Positions 1 through 8,991 of a stretch of DNA of 40,021 bases are shown here, one piece after another. The stretch spans positions 1-40,021 of the forward strand of contig JABSRQ010000040.1 of NCBI GenBank assembly GCA_013215055.1. The letters run 5' to 3'. Made by a program: the position numbers and the translations under genes. The notes below the pieces were generated by a model that saw only the letters and a list, made by a program, of their open reading frames with translations, was not told the DNA's origin and did no database searches. Position 1 is the first letter of the stretch. Each line of letters starts with the position of its first letter. The stretch comes from Pseudomonadales bacterium (GTDB lineage: Bacteria > Pseudomonadota > Gammaproteobacteria > Pseudomonadales > DT-91).

Positions 1-1
1 T

Positions 2-29
2 ATAATACGCTTTCCTCAGATCGTTGCAA
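2..29 (-). promoter_or_regulatory. Candidate sigma-70 promoter firing leftward out of the window
   Basis: Read on the minus strand, TTGCAA (24-29) and TATTAT (2-7) are separated by 16 bases, a fair match to -35 and -10 boxes. The 25 bases upstream of the -35 are almost pure A/T, like an UP element. The gene it would serve lies outside the window, so this is only a pattern match. Confidence 0.3.
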
Positions 30-256
30 GCGTTTATTTTAATTAGTTTTTAAAGCGTTTGAGCTGTTTTAAAAACTGTGCTTTTACCAACGATGAATTG
101 CGGTAAGTAGCTGCTTGCCCCGTGCCTTACGACTCAGGAGCTGCGCAGTATAGAGATGCGGACTTTCAATACAAGGGTTTATTTCAAAAAGATGTAATTA
201 AATTACTAACGTACTTTTATTGATCAAATTCAGCAAGATATGCTTATTTCGCATAC

Positions 257-280
257 AAAAAAGCCCGCAAAAGCGGGCTT
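257..280 (-). terminator. Rho-independent terminator of aceEF
   Basis: Perfect 8-bp stem AAGCCCGC / GCGGGCTT (261-268 and 273-280) with a 4-base loop. On the minus strand it is followed by a T run. It lies 20 bases past the aceF stop, so the operon ends here and no lpd (E3) gene follows in the same transcript. Confidence 0.9.
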
Positions 281-299
281 CAAAATCACATGACCCGGA

Positions 300-1919
300 C
301 TATGCCAAAGCCATCCTGCGTATATCCGCTAACAATGCATTCAGATAAACCATAAACCCACCTGCATCTGCGCCATTTACAGCCCTATGATCATAACTTA
401 ACGAGATAGGTAACATCTTACGCGGCTCAAACTCAGAACCATTCCAGCGCGGCTTAACATCCAACTTAGACACACCAAGAATTGCAACTTCTGGCACATT
501 CACGATCGGCGTAAAACCTGTACCGCCCATAGAGCCCAGACTGGAGATCGTAAACGTTCCCCCTTGCATCTCAGCAGGCTTTAACTTTCTATCTTTCGCC
601 TTTTTAGCCAGTTCGGCTGTCTCTGCTGCCAATTCAAATATCGATTTTTTATCGACATCACGAATGACTGGCACCATCAAACCCGCCGGCGTCGCCACAG
701 CAAAACCTATATGCACATAGTTTTTGTAGACAATATTCTCACCATCGGCATGCAAAGAAGCATTTAACAAAGGGTTAGCCTTTAATGCCATTGCACAAGC
801 CTTTAGCAGGAATGGCAGAGGTGTAACCTTCACACCCGCTCGCTCGGCCTCAGGCTTCAATGATTTACGGAATTCTTCCAAGTCCGTGATATCAACATCA
901 TCAAAGGCGGTGACATGCGGCACATTTAACCAGCTGCGATGCATATTTGCAGCCGTCAACTTGTGCATCTTGCTCATTTTCTCGATGGTAACATCACCAA
1001 ATTTCGAGAAATCCACCTCTGGCACCAGCGGAATACCAGAACCCGCTACCGCTGCAACCTTAGGTGCTTTATTTGATATTGCCGATTTAATAAAGGCTTT
1101 TACATCATCCTTTTGAATGCGACCACGAGGCCCAGAACCTGGCACCAACGCTAAATCTAACCCCACCTCCCTTGCCATCTTACGAACAGACGGCCCGGCA
1201 TAGACTTCACCCGTAGGGCGATTTTCTGTCATACCCGTTACAGGCTGATGCGCTTCACTTACTTGCTTGGGTTCGGTTATTTTCTGCTTGGCATCAGCCG
1301 CAGGTGTTGGCATATCCACTGGAGCAGGTGTGGAAGCTGCCGCCCCCGCTACCTTCAACATAAGAATGGCGTCACCTTCACCGGCTTGATCACCCTCTTT
1401 AATCATTATGGATTCAACCACACCCGATTTCGGTGCAGGCACCTCCATCGATGCTTTATCGGTCTCCATCACGATAAGAGAATCGCCTTCTTCGACAGTG
1501 TCACCTACCGCCACACAAATCTCGATAACCTCGGCTTTATCACCACCCACATCAGGCACATTAATCTGCTCACTGGCAGATTCGACTGCAGCAACAGGCG
1601 CAGCAGCCTCAACCGGGGCTGGAGCGTCTACAACTGGCGCTGACTCTTGCACGGCAGGTTCTACCGCCGATGCCGTAGCACCTTCAACCTCAAGTTCCAG
1701 AATTACTGTACCTTCACCAATGGTATCGCCTTCGCTTACCATCACCGACAATACTTTACCGGCGAAAGGGGCAGGTATATCCATAGAGGCCTTGTCAGTC
1801 TCTAATACCAATAATGAATCTTCGGCCGCCACCACATCACCGGCAGCAACACAGACTTCAATAACTTCAACTTCATCGGCACCCCCTAAATCGGGTACCT
1901 TAATAATTTCTGTCGTCAT
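300..1919 (-). CDS. aceF: Dihydrolipoyllysine-residue acetyltransferase, E2 of pyruvate dehydrogenase
   Basis: Transfers the acetyl group from the E1-bound intermediate to CoA and forms the core of the cytoplasmic pyruvate dehydrogenase complex. The 539 residues show two lipoyl domains (about 1-80 and 117-192), each with the lipoylated lysine in a TDKASM motif (K43, K155). Ala/Pro-rich linkers follow, then a peripheral-subunit-binding domain (about 241-278, PSVRKMAREVG) and the catalytic domain to the C-terminus. The active-site motif is HRAVNGADAG, with His at 511. The Asn where many E2s have Asp is, as I recall, also seen in Pseudomonas AceF. E. coli AceF has three lipoyl domains, this one two. 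It follows aceE after 57 bases and ends at a terminator. Confidence 0.97.
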   Translation of the reverse strand: MTTEIIKVPDLGGADEVEVIEVCVAAGDVVAAEDSLLVLETDKASMDIPAPFAGKVLSVMVSEGDTIGEGTVILELEVEGATASAVEPAVQESAPVVDAPAPVEAAAPVAAVESASEQINVPDVGGDKAEVIEICVAVGDTVEEGDSLIVMETDKASMEVPAPKSGVVESIMIKEGDQAGEGDAILMLKVAGAAASTPAPVDMPTPAADAKQKITEPKQVSEAHQPVTGMTENRPTGEVYAGPSVRKMAREVGLDLALVPGSGPRGRIQKDDVKAFIKSAISNKAPKVAAVAGSGIPLVPEVDFSKFGDVTIEKMSKMHKLTAANMHRSWLNVPHVTAFDDVDITDLEEFRKSLKPEAERAGVKVTPLPFLLKACAMALKANPLLNASLHADGENIVYKNYVHIGFAVATPAGLMVPVIRDVDKKSIFELAAETAELAKKAKDRKLKPAEMQGGTFTISSLGSMGGTGFTPIVNVPEVAILGVSKLDVKPRWNGSEFEPRKMLPISLSYDHRAVNGADAGGFMVYLNALLADIRRMALA

Positions 1920-1976
1920 TTTATTCTTTCCATTCTTTGTCGTTGTTCAAACTGATCGATTAAAAACCGCAGATGC

Positions 1977-4631
1977 TTAACATCTGCGAGGATCAGCTTT
2001 CTCCGGATCGATGCCGTATTTCTTGATGGCTTTTGCAACATCTTCCAGTTTGAATTGACCTTCATCAGCCAAGGCTCTTAACGCCGCAACAACAACAAAA
2101 CGGGCATCCACTTCAAAGAACTCACGTAATTTCTCACGTGTATCTGAACGGCCAAAACCGTCGGTACCCAGGGTCACGAATCTCTGTGGAATGTATTCAC
2201 GCAACTGATTGGTATAAGACTTCATATAATCGGTTGCAACAATAACCGGACCATCCCTATCTTGTAATAATTCAGTCACATAAGGCACCTTAGGAGTCTC
2301 GGTAGGATGCAACATATTCCAGTGATCACAAGCCAGGCCATCATTACGTAATTCGTTAACCGAGGTTAAACTCCAGACGTCAGATTCAATCTTCCAATCA
2401 GCTTTAAGCATTTCGGCAGCCTTGCGCACTTCACGCAAGATCGTACCAGAACCCATCAATTGAACTTTATTCTTGGCCTTACCAGCACCTTCATCAAGTA
2501 AATACATACCCTTAATGATACCTTCTTCACTTCCTACAGGAAGAGCTGGATGGCTGTAATTTTCATTCATCACGGTGATGTAGTAGAAGATATTCTCCTG
2601 CTCCACATACATACGCTGCAAACCATTTTGAATAATTACCGCCAACTCATAACCGTAAGTTGGGTCGTATGATACGCAGTTTGGAATCATATTTGCCATC
2701 AGATGAGAATGACCATCTTGATGCTGCAAACCTTCACCATTCAATGTTGTACGTCCTGCCGTACCACCGATCAGGAATCCACGCGCCTGCATATCGCCAG
2801 CCGCCCAGATTAAATCCATCACTCGCTGGAAACCAAACATCGAATAGAATACGTAGAACGGCACCATCGTGACGCCAGAGTTAGCAAAAGACGTTGCCTG
2901 GGCTATCCACGCAGACGTTGCACCGGACTCATTAATGCCCTCTTCCATGATCTGACCTTGCTCAGATTCTTTGTAATACATAATCTGATCGGAATCATGC
3001 GGGGTATAAATCTGACCCTGCGCCGAATAAATACCTAATTGACGGAACATACCTTCCATGCCGAAGGTACGTGCCTCATCAGGAATGATAGGGACTATTC
3101 TATCACCCATTTTTTTGTCTTTGGCCAGCGTAGAAAGAATACGTACAAACGCCATGGTGGAAGACACTTCACGTTTGCCGGTTTCTTTCAGCTGAGCCTT
3201 AAAGGCCTCCAGAGGTGGAATCTCCAGAATAGGCACATTAGGATTACGTTGAGGCAGGTAACCACCCAATTCTTTACGGCGCGCCTGCATATAGATCATT
3301 TCAGGGCTATCAGGTGCAGGGCGATAATAAGGAACAGTTTTCAACTCTTCATCCGACAAAGGAATATCGAAGCGGTCACGGAATTGCTTCAAGCTTGCCA
3401 TATCCAAAGATTTTAACGAGTGAGTTTCATTATGCGCCTCACCCGCTTCACCGGTACCATAACCTTTAACGGTTTGTGCCAGGATAACGGTAGGACGGCC
3501 TTTTTTCTCGTTCGCAGCAGCATAAGCGGCATACACTTTATAAGGGTCATGACCACCACGATTAAGATACATAATATCTTCATCGGTCAAGCCTTTAACC
3601 AGCTCTAACAATTCAGGGTATTTACCAAAGAAATGTTTACGAGTATAAGCACCACCGTTTTGCTTGTAGTTCTGCAGTTCGCCATCACACACTTCATTCA
3701 TACGTTTTTGCAATAAACCCGACTTGTCTTTTTCTAACAGAGCATCCCAATGCCTGCCCCAGACAACCTTGATTACCGACCAACCTGCACCGCGGAATAC
3801 ACCTTCCAATTCCTGCATGATTTTGCCGTTACCACGTACCGGGCCATCTAGACGCTGCAGATTACAGTTGATCACAAAACATAAATTGTCTAATTTCTCA
3901 CGACCAGCCAAGGCGATAGCACCTAAAGATTCCGGTTCATCACATTCACCATCACCTAAAAAGGCAAAAACTTTTCTATCGGTAGTAGGAATCAGGCCAC
4001 GTTTTTGCTGATACTTCATTACGTGTGCTTGATAAATCGCTTGAATCGGCCCTAAACCCATAGATACCGTTGGAAACTGCCAGTAGTCAGGCATTAACCA
4101 GGGATGTGGATAAGAAGATAAACCCTCACCATCCACTTCAGAACGGAAGCTATCTAATTGCTGCTCGTCGAAGCGGCCTTCCAAGAAGGAGCGCGCGTAG
4201 ATGCCCGGAGAAATATGCCCCTGGAAATAAATTAAATCACCGCCACATTCGTGATCAGGGCCGCGGAAAAAATAGTTAAAACCTACATCGTATAAAGTCG
4301 CCGATGAGGAGAATGATGAAATATGACCACCGATACCCGGGCTACGCTCATTAGCACGCATAACCATGGCTAACGCATTCCAGCGGATTAAAGAGCGAAT
4401 TCTACGCTCAACAAACATATCACCAGGCATACGTTTTTCAGAACTTACCGGGATGGTATTACAGTAAGGCGTAGTAATCGCAGGCGGTAGACGGGTACCG
4501 GCATTAGCTGCCTGCTCGGCCAGATTTTTTAGAAGAAAAGCGGCTCTGCCTCTGCCTGAGTTTTTCATTACAGAATCCAGAGCTTCAATCCACTCCTGGG
4601 TTTCTAAAGGATCTTTATCCTCTTGATGCAT
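1977..4631 (-). CDS. aceE: Pyruvate dehydrogenase E1 component, homodimeric type
   Basis: Decarboxylates pyruvate with thiamine diphosphate and reductively acetylates the lipoyl groups of AceF. The 884-residue length matches the homodimeric gammaproteobacterial E1. The ThDP motif begins GDGECDEPES (about residue 226) and ends about 30 residues later at NCNLQRLDGP. I placed the start at the ATG at 4631 because GGAGG lies five bases upstream. An in-frame GTG at 4649 would add six residues but lacks a ribosome site. First gene of aceEF; the 346-base upstream gap has a candidate promoter with overlapping palindrome and two leader hairpins, so regulation at initiation and possibly by attenuation is plausible. 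Confidence 0.97.
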   Translation of the reverse strand: MHQEDKDPLETQEWIEALDSVMKNSGRGRAAFLLKNLAEQAANAGTRLPPAITTPYCNTIPVSSEKRMPGDMFVERRIRSLIRWNALAMVMRANERSPGIGGHISSFSSSATLYDVGFNYFFRGPDHECGGDLIYFQGHISPGIYARSFLEGRFDEQQLDSFRSEVDGEGLSSYPHPWLMPDYWQFPTVSMGLGPIQAIYQAHVMKYQQKRGLIPTTDRKVFAFLGDGECDEPESLGAIALAGREKLDNLCFVINCNLQRLDGPVRGNGKIMQELEGVFRGAGWSVIKVVWGRHWDALLEKDKSGLLQKRMNEVCDGELQNYKQNGGAYTRKHFFGKYPELLELVKGLTDEDIMYLNRGGHDPYKVYAAYAAANEKKGRPTVILAQTVKGYGTGEAGEAHNETHSLKSLDMASLKQFRDRFDIPLSDEELKTVPYYRPAPDSPEMIYMQARRKELGGYLPQRNPNVPILEIPPLEAFKAQLKETGKREVSSTMAFVRILSTLAKDKKMGDRIVPIIPDEARTFGMEGMFRQLGIYSAQGQIYTPHDSDQIMYYKESEQGQIMEEGINESGATSAWIAQATSFANSGVTMVPFYVFYSMFGFQRVMDLIWAAGDMQARGFLIGGTAGRTTLNGEGLQHQDGHSHLMANMIPNCVSYDPTYGYELAVIIQNGLQRMYVEQENIFYYITVMNENYSHPALPVGSEEGIIKGMYLLDEGAGKAKNKVQLMGSGTILREVRKAAEMLKADWKIESDVWSLTSVNELRNDGLACDHWNMLHPTETPKVPYVTELLQDRDGPVIVATDYMKSYTNQLREYIPQRFVTLGTDGFGRSDTREKLREFFEVDARFVVVAALRALADEGQFKLEDVAKAIKKYGIDPEKADPRRC

Positions 4632-4693
4632 AATTGCCTCCAGTGGCACAACGGCTTTTGGCCGTTATTTATGTCGTTTTTATATTTGGAAAT

Positions 4694-4726
4694 AAAAAAA
4701 TCGGCCACATAACAATGCAACCGATT
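4694..4726 (-). terminator. Terminator-like hairpin in the aceE leader (possible attenuator)
   Basis: On the minus strand a 12-bp stem (4715-4726 with 4699-4710, including three G-U pairs) closes a 4-base loop and runs into a T tract ending at 4694. It lies 63 bases upstream of the aceE ATG. If the promoter at 4766-4793 is right, it sits in the transcribed leader and could act as an attenuator. Otherwise it is a second terminator of the upstream gene. Confidence 0.6.
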
Positions 4727-4758
4727 CTTTAAAATTAATGACCTGCTTGTGGCAGATT

Positions 4759-4773
4759 TGTAAAACTTTTACA
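4759..4773. promoter_or_regulatory. 15-bp palindrome, candidate operator of aceEF
   Basis: Perfect inverted repeat TGTAAAA-C-TTTTACA. The ends TGTAA...TTACA resemble the 15-bp HexR-type site of gammaproteobacterial central-carbon regulators (from memory, 12 of 15 positions), but a PdhR-like TGGT/ACCA site is not seen. It overlaps the presumed -10 box. The regulator is not identified. Confidence 0.45.
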
Positions 4774-4793
4774 TATTTTTAGGATTTTTTCAA
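4766..4793 (-). promoter_or_regulatory. Candidate aceE promoter
   Basis: On the minus strand TTGAAA (4788-4793) and TAAAAG (4766-4771) are 16 bases apart. The -35 is a 5/6 match and the -10 a 4/6 match, so this is a moderate candidate supported mainly by its position and by the overlapping palindrome. Confidence 0.35.
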
Positions 4794-4794
4794 C

Positions 4795-4815
4795 AAAAAC
4801 AGGCCTTAAAGGCCT
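4795..4815 (-). terminator. Terminator, probably of the tusA-perM-M16 operon
   Basis: 6-bp stem AGGCCT / AGGCCT with a 3-base loop (4801-4815), followed on the minus strand by GTTTTTG. It lies about 160 bases after the M16 stop codon. The short stem makes it moderate. Confidence 0.5.
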
Positions 4816-4977
4816 ATCAATAACGTCTCACCTCCAAGCGACATAACGAAATAAAACAATATAATTCAATATGTTACATGCGTTTACCGAGAAATATCAG
4901 CATCATAATAATTGCAATTTTCGCGACATTTCACCACTACAAAACCTGTAGTTTTTTTACATAAGCCATTAAGCTGC

Positions 4978-7839
4978 TTACCGATAAATATAACGACCCG
5001 CACCTTCAGGCAATGTATTTAACTCAATAAGTTGAAGCCCCTTTGTAGATGACTGTAGCGCCTTGTAAGTATCCGTCCCAAGTAAGTAAGTGCGCTGTGG
5101 AAATGCCTTATAATATGAGGCTACCGCACTCTGCCAATCGAGCAAGCTTAATCCTGCAATAATGTCAGCCAGCTTTTGTTTACGATCAAAACCAGTATCC
5201 CCCAGCGCTAACTCATACCAGTAAGCATTTGACTCCTGAGATAACTTTTTAGGTGATTCCAATAACTTCTGCACCAAGGCCGCCTTATACTGGGAAAACA
5301 ACTGTTCAGGCATGGCCGCTGCCGTTTTCTGCGCCCGCACAATAAAAGCCTTGGTCGATTTATCGATATCTAACACCGAAGCCTTGGGAGATTGAACAAT
5401 AAAGGTCAAACCCGGTACGGTTAACTGCGGATAATAATTAGCAAAAACAATATAACCCAATTGCTGCTGCGTTCTGAGCTGATCAAAATAAGCAGCCTCC
5501 AAGGTTTTACCCAAGACCAGCCAATTCGCCTGGGTTGCTAAATCGTTATTCTCGCCTTGCCAATAAAGTAAATAAGCACTGTCAGCATGCTGGCTCGTCA
5601 CCTGCGTATAAAACGCCTGCGGGGGCAGCTTCAGCACTTCTATCGCCGGCTGCACGTGATTATTGGGCTGTACTGATCCCAGAGCCAGCTGAAAACCCTC
5701 AGCCATTTGTATAGCAACAGCCCTATCCACATTGCCATTACTCATCGCCTTGATATAAACATCAGACCAAATGGTCGAAGCCCAGGTATTTACATGCTCT
5801 AACGTGATGCCATTTAACTGCTCTAACTTTTCCGATGCATGCCATTTTTTTAAATTCATCTGCACCTGCCAGTTAGCCATGATCTTTTGATAAGGCGGCA
5901 GCTTTTCTGCATTCAACAGGCGGCGCTGCAACTCAGATTTAACCCGTTGAAACTGCACCTCAGTAAACTCGGCAGATAACATGCGCTGGGTTAATTGCGC
6001 CAGTAATTGCGGCTGCTTATCACTGAAGCCCGAGAGCTTTAACGTCAACCCACGACTATGTGGGTATAAGCCATAACTTAATCCTGCCATCTGCGCCGGA
6101 TAGACCCATTCATTCAAAGAATCATTTAAGAGTGAGATATACACCGACGTTAACACCGCACTATGCACATCTGCATTCATCGAAGCACTTTGCACACTGT
6201 AATAAGCGCTAGATTTGGGTAACTGAAATTTAGCCAGGGGTTTATACCAAAGCTCTAGACCCGGTTTCTGAAGGATTTTCTCGGGCTTTTGTAATGGCTT
6301 TTTCACAACCATTAACTGCAAATTTTCTGGCAACAAGTGATTGGGCTGCGGCAAAACAATGGCATCATTAACGCCAGCGGTTTTAATATCATCAAGTAAA
6401 CGTGTCGGTAGATTCCCTTGCGCATAGGGAGTTTGATAAAAAGGCGAGGTTTGTGTATTGGTGAAACCGTTAGCCACCACCGAGATCATGACATTATTTA
6501 AACTTAAACTCGCAAGAATATCCGCAATCAAATCGGGGCGATATTCATCGATCAAATACTCCGCCGACAAGACCTTTGCCGCCGGGTAATAATGCAAGGC
6601 ATTAGACAGGCCCATCACATAATGAACAGGGTTGGACTGCTCCTTATAGGTAAAACCCAACTGATTAATGCTGGCAATCTCATCCACCACCCACTCAGGA
6701 ACACCTTGCTGCTTTAAGCGATTAATCGCCTGAAAAACCGCAACAACCACTTCCTGCTGATGATCTAAACCCGCCTGCGTCAAACCGATATTCAACGCAA
6801 ACGTGCTGCCACCTTGATAATTTAAGGCACTGCCGGCTGACAAACTATCGGCCCAGTTTTTCTGTTTAAGATAACTAAACAAACTACCTTTACCTTCATG
6901 CCCCAAAACATGGCCAATCGCCATCATCGGCTTGGACTTATAAAATGCGGTTTGATCCGCCACCGGGAAAACCAGACTCAACTCACGTAAATTTTTCTCC
7001 GGTGTAATCGTCAACCAACGCGGCAAAGCACCTGCCTCAAACAGCGGCACATCGATCTCGTTATTCTGCACAGAAAAACCCGGTACCGCCGAAAACATCT
7101 GCTTAACCATCTGCTTTAATTCTGGCAAGCTCTCCTTGCCTAAAACAACTAACGACATATTTTGAGCGGAATACCACTGTTTATAAAAAGCCTTTAAATC
7201 ATCTTTGATGTTATGCCCATCACCATCCGATAACGATGCAACACTGCCTACCGAAAACTTGGTAAACGGATGCTGGGGATTGATCTGGGTTTTAAACACA
7301 TCCAGATTTCTACGTGCATCATTTTTGTATCGAGCACGATATTCAGAATCTACCGCATGCTTTTCACGCTCTATATATTTGGCATCCAAAGTTGGGGCGA
7401 TAAAAAACTGGGCAAATCTATCCAGCGTAGGTTCCAGGGCCGAGGCCTTGATATCGAAAAAATAATTGGTATGTTCAAAGCTGGTATAAGCATTATGAGT
7501 ACCGGCATTGGCTTTGATAAACGCCTGATATTCAGCCGCATCGGGATATTTTTTGGTACCTAAAAATAACATATGCTCAAGGAAATGGGCCAAGCCCGCT
7601 CTATTTTCGGGATCACTGCCACTGCCAACAAACACATCCAGAGACGCGGCAGAAAACTCGGCATCTTCGTCTGAGATCAACAAGACCTTGAGGCCATTAT
7701 CCAGTTTCAGATATTCATACGTTTTTTTATCACTGGGGCTTTTTTCTACCACCACTGGGTCATCACTGATCTGCGAACAGGCCGAGAGAAACACCAAACA
7801 AAGAACAGCAATACACGCTAACGATTTTTTTATGTACAC
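4978..7839 (-). CDS. M16-family (pitrilysin/insulinase-like) zinc peptidase, predicted lipoprotein
   Basis: Periplasmic-type metallopeptidase that degrades small proteins and peptides. The inverted zinc motif HFLEH (residues 85-89) and the distal Glu (166, in AVDSE) have the same 77-residue spacing as E. coli pitrilysin (H92 to E169). At 953 residues it matches the four-domain pitrilysin length (962). I chose the GTG at 7839: AAGG lies eight bases upstream, and it gives a clean lipoprotein signal (YIKKS, hydrophobic core, lipobox LSAC with Cys 21). The longer frame reaching 7935 would bury the signal and overlap perM by 56 bases. The lipobox implies membrane anchoring, whereas classic pitrilysin is soluble. 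Third gene of tusA-perM-M16. Confidence 0.9.
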   Translation of the reverse strand: MYIKKSLACIAVLCLVFLSACSQISDDPVVVEKSPSDKKTYEYLKLDNGLKVLLISDEDAEFSAASLDVFVGSGSDPENRAGLAHFLEHMLFLGTKKYPDAAEYQAFIKANAGTHNAYTSFEHTNYFFDIKASALEPTLDRFAQFFIAPTLDAKYIEREKHAVDSEYRARYKNDARRNLDVFKTQINPQHPFTKFSVGSVASLSDGDGHNIKDDLKAFYKQWYSAQNMSLVVLGKESLPELKQMVKQMFSAVPGFSVQNNEIDVPLFEAGALPRWLTITPEKNLRELSLVFPVADQTAFYKSKPMMAIGHVLGHEGKGSLFSYLKQKNWADSLSAGSALNYQGGSTFALNIGLTQAGLDHQQEVVVAVFQAINRLKQQGVPEWVVDEIASINQLGFTYKEQSNPVHYVMGLSNALHYYPAAKVLSAEYLIDEYRPDLIADILASLSLNNVMISVVANGFTNTQTSPFYQTPYAQGNLPTRLLDDIKTAGVNDAIVLPQPNHLLPENLQLMVVKKPLQKPEKILQKPGLELWYKPLAKFQLPKSSAYYSVQSASMNADVHSAVLTSVYISLLNDSLNEWVYPAQMAGLSYGLYPHSRGLTLKLSGFSDKQPQLLAQLTQRMLSAEFTEVQFQRVKSELQRRLLNAEKLPPYQKIMANWQVQMNLKKWHASEKLEQLNGITLEHVNTWASTIWSDVYIKAMSNGNVDRAVAIQMAEGFQLALGSVQPNNHVQPAIEVLKLPPQAFYTQVTSQHADSAYLLYWQGENNDLATQANWLVLGKTLEAAYFDQLRTQQQLGYIVFANYYPQLTVPGLTFIVQSPKASVLDIDKSTKAFIVRAQKTAAAMPEQLFSQYKAALVQKLLESPKKLSQESNAYWYELALGDTGFDRKQKLADIIAGLSLLDWQSAVASYYKAFPQRTYLLGTDTYKALQSSTKGLQLIELNTLPEGAGRYIYR

Positions 7840-7879
7840 ATTCAAAACCTTATTCCACCCTAAAAAACAGCCAAAAGGC

Positions 7880-8956
7880 TTATTCCACCGAGACTGACGA
7901 ATTCGCTTTGACCACAGGAGCAGGCCAAGATTCAATTAATGCATTCACTAATGTCGCCAAAGGAATAGCAAAAAACACCCCCCACATACCCCACATACCC
8001 CCAAAAAACAGGACCGATATGATAATGGCCAAGGGATGGAGACTCACCGCCTCAGAGAAAAGCAAAGGCACAACCACATTGCCATCCAGGAACTGGATAA
8101 CGCCATAAGCGGCCATCACATAGGCAAACTGTTCACTCCAGCCCCATTGAAAGAAGCCAATCACCGCAACCGGAATCGTCACCAGCGCAGCACCGATATA
8201 AGGCACTATCACCGACAAACCCACCAACACCGCCAATAACACCGCATAGTTTTGACCTAAGAAACCAAACGCAATCAAGGTTGCCACAGTGACAATCAAC
8301 ACCTCAACCGCTTTTCCACGTGCATAATTCGCCACCTGAACATTCATTTCCTGCCAAATTTGTCGCATCAGGGGGCGCTCATGAGGTAAAAAACGTGCTA
8401 ACCAACTTAAAATTTGATCTTTATCTTTCAAAAAGAAAAACACCATCAACGGAATCAAAACCCCATAAATAAGAATCGCAATAACACTGGGAATCGTCGC
8501 CAAAGAAAAAGACACCAGCATCTGGCCCAAGCCTGCCAAACGCTCAGAAATAAGATCTATCATTTTTTGTAGCTGATCCTGTGCAAGTAATGCCGGATAC
8601 TCCTGCTGCAACCCCAACAATAAACTCTGAGACGTCACCGCAATACCCGGCAACTCGGCAGTTAATGCCATCAACTGCTTACCGATCATCGGCAACGCCA
8701 AAAAAGCCAACATTAAAAACAGGCCCAGAAAAAATACAAACGTGATTATCACCGCCCAAATATGCGAAACAACACGCTTTAACTTGCCAACCAGGCCCTG
8801 CAAAAAATAAGCAATGATGATGCTGGCCAACACAGGCGCACCCACATCACCCATAAACAAAATAAGCAATAATGCCGAAGCGAGCAGCACCAATAAGGCC
8901 ACTGCCTCCTCATCGGCAAAGTAATAATCTATCCACTTACGAAAAACATTGACCAT
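7880..8956 (-). CDS. AI-2E/PerM-family transmembrane permease
   Basis: The 358 residues are dominated by hydrophobic segments in the pattern of the AI-2E transporter (PerM/YhhT) family: two N-terminal membrane spans, a soluble stretch (about 90-150), then further spans, with the FFFLKDKD turn and the VPYIGA loop typical of the family. The substrate of most members is unknown; one E. coli member exports AI-2, others have been tied to ion transport. AAGAGA lies seven bases before the ATG. It follows tusA after 35 bases, the pairing known from Pseudomonas. Confidence 0.9.
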   Translation of the reverse strand: MVNVFRKWIDYYFADEEAVALLVLLASALLLILFMGDVGAPVLASIIIAYFLQGLVGKLKRVVSHIWAVIITFVFFLGLFLMLAFLALPMIGKQLMALTAELPGIAVTSQSLLLGLQQEYPALLAQDQLQKMIDLISERLAGLGQMLVSFSLATIPSVIAILIYGVLIPLMVFFFLKDKDQILSWLARFLPHERPLMRQIWQEMNVQVANYARGKAVEVLIVTVATLIAFGFLGQNYAVLLAVLVGLSVIVPYIGAALVTIPVAVIGFFQWGWSEQFAYVMAAYGVIQFLDGNVVVPLLFSEAVSLHPLAIIISVLFFGGMWGMWGVFFAIPLATLVNALIESWPAPVVKANSSVSVE

Positions 8957-8991
8957 ATTTAATCTCTTACACTCTTTAGACGTATAACACT

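Larger units (their letters stand above)
1..299. other. Intergenic region at window edge
   Basis: No convincing gene is seen here. The right end holds the terminator of aceF. The left end holds a possible leftward promoter. The stretch between is AT-rich and I see no RNA gene or repeat in it. Confidence 0.6.
4632..4977. other. aceE upstream region with several structured elements
   Basis: This 346-base gap separates the M16 peptidase stop from aceE. Reading toward aceE it holds a terminator hairpin (4801-4815), a candidate promoter (4766-4793), a 15-bp palindrome (4759-4773), a small CTGC/GCAG hairpin (4743-4755), a long hairpin with T run (4694-4726) and a 6-bp hairpin AACGGC/GCCGTT (4650-4666) just before the ribosome site. 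A plus-oriented 6-bp hairpin with a T run (4936-4957) also exists but serves no visible gene. Confidence 0.6.

Noticed and set aside
375..405. Asp to Asn change in the AceF active-site motif HRxxNG as a defect
   Set aside because: As I recall, Pseudomonas AceF shares the Asn, so it is a subgroup variant.
4806..4844. 12-codon leader-peptide-like frame (begins MSLGGET) whose stop lies in the terminator hairpin at 4801-4815
   Set aside because: No ribosome site and no regulatory codon run; it also lies upstream of the likely aceE promoter.
4936..4957. Plus-oriented hairpin with T run after the M16 stop
   Set aside because: It points the wrong way for the M16 gene and no plus-strand gene ends there.
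7840..7935. N-terminal 32-residue extension of the M16 peptidase
   Set aside because: It hides the lipoprotein signal, overlaps perM coding sequence and lacks a ribosome site.
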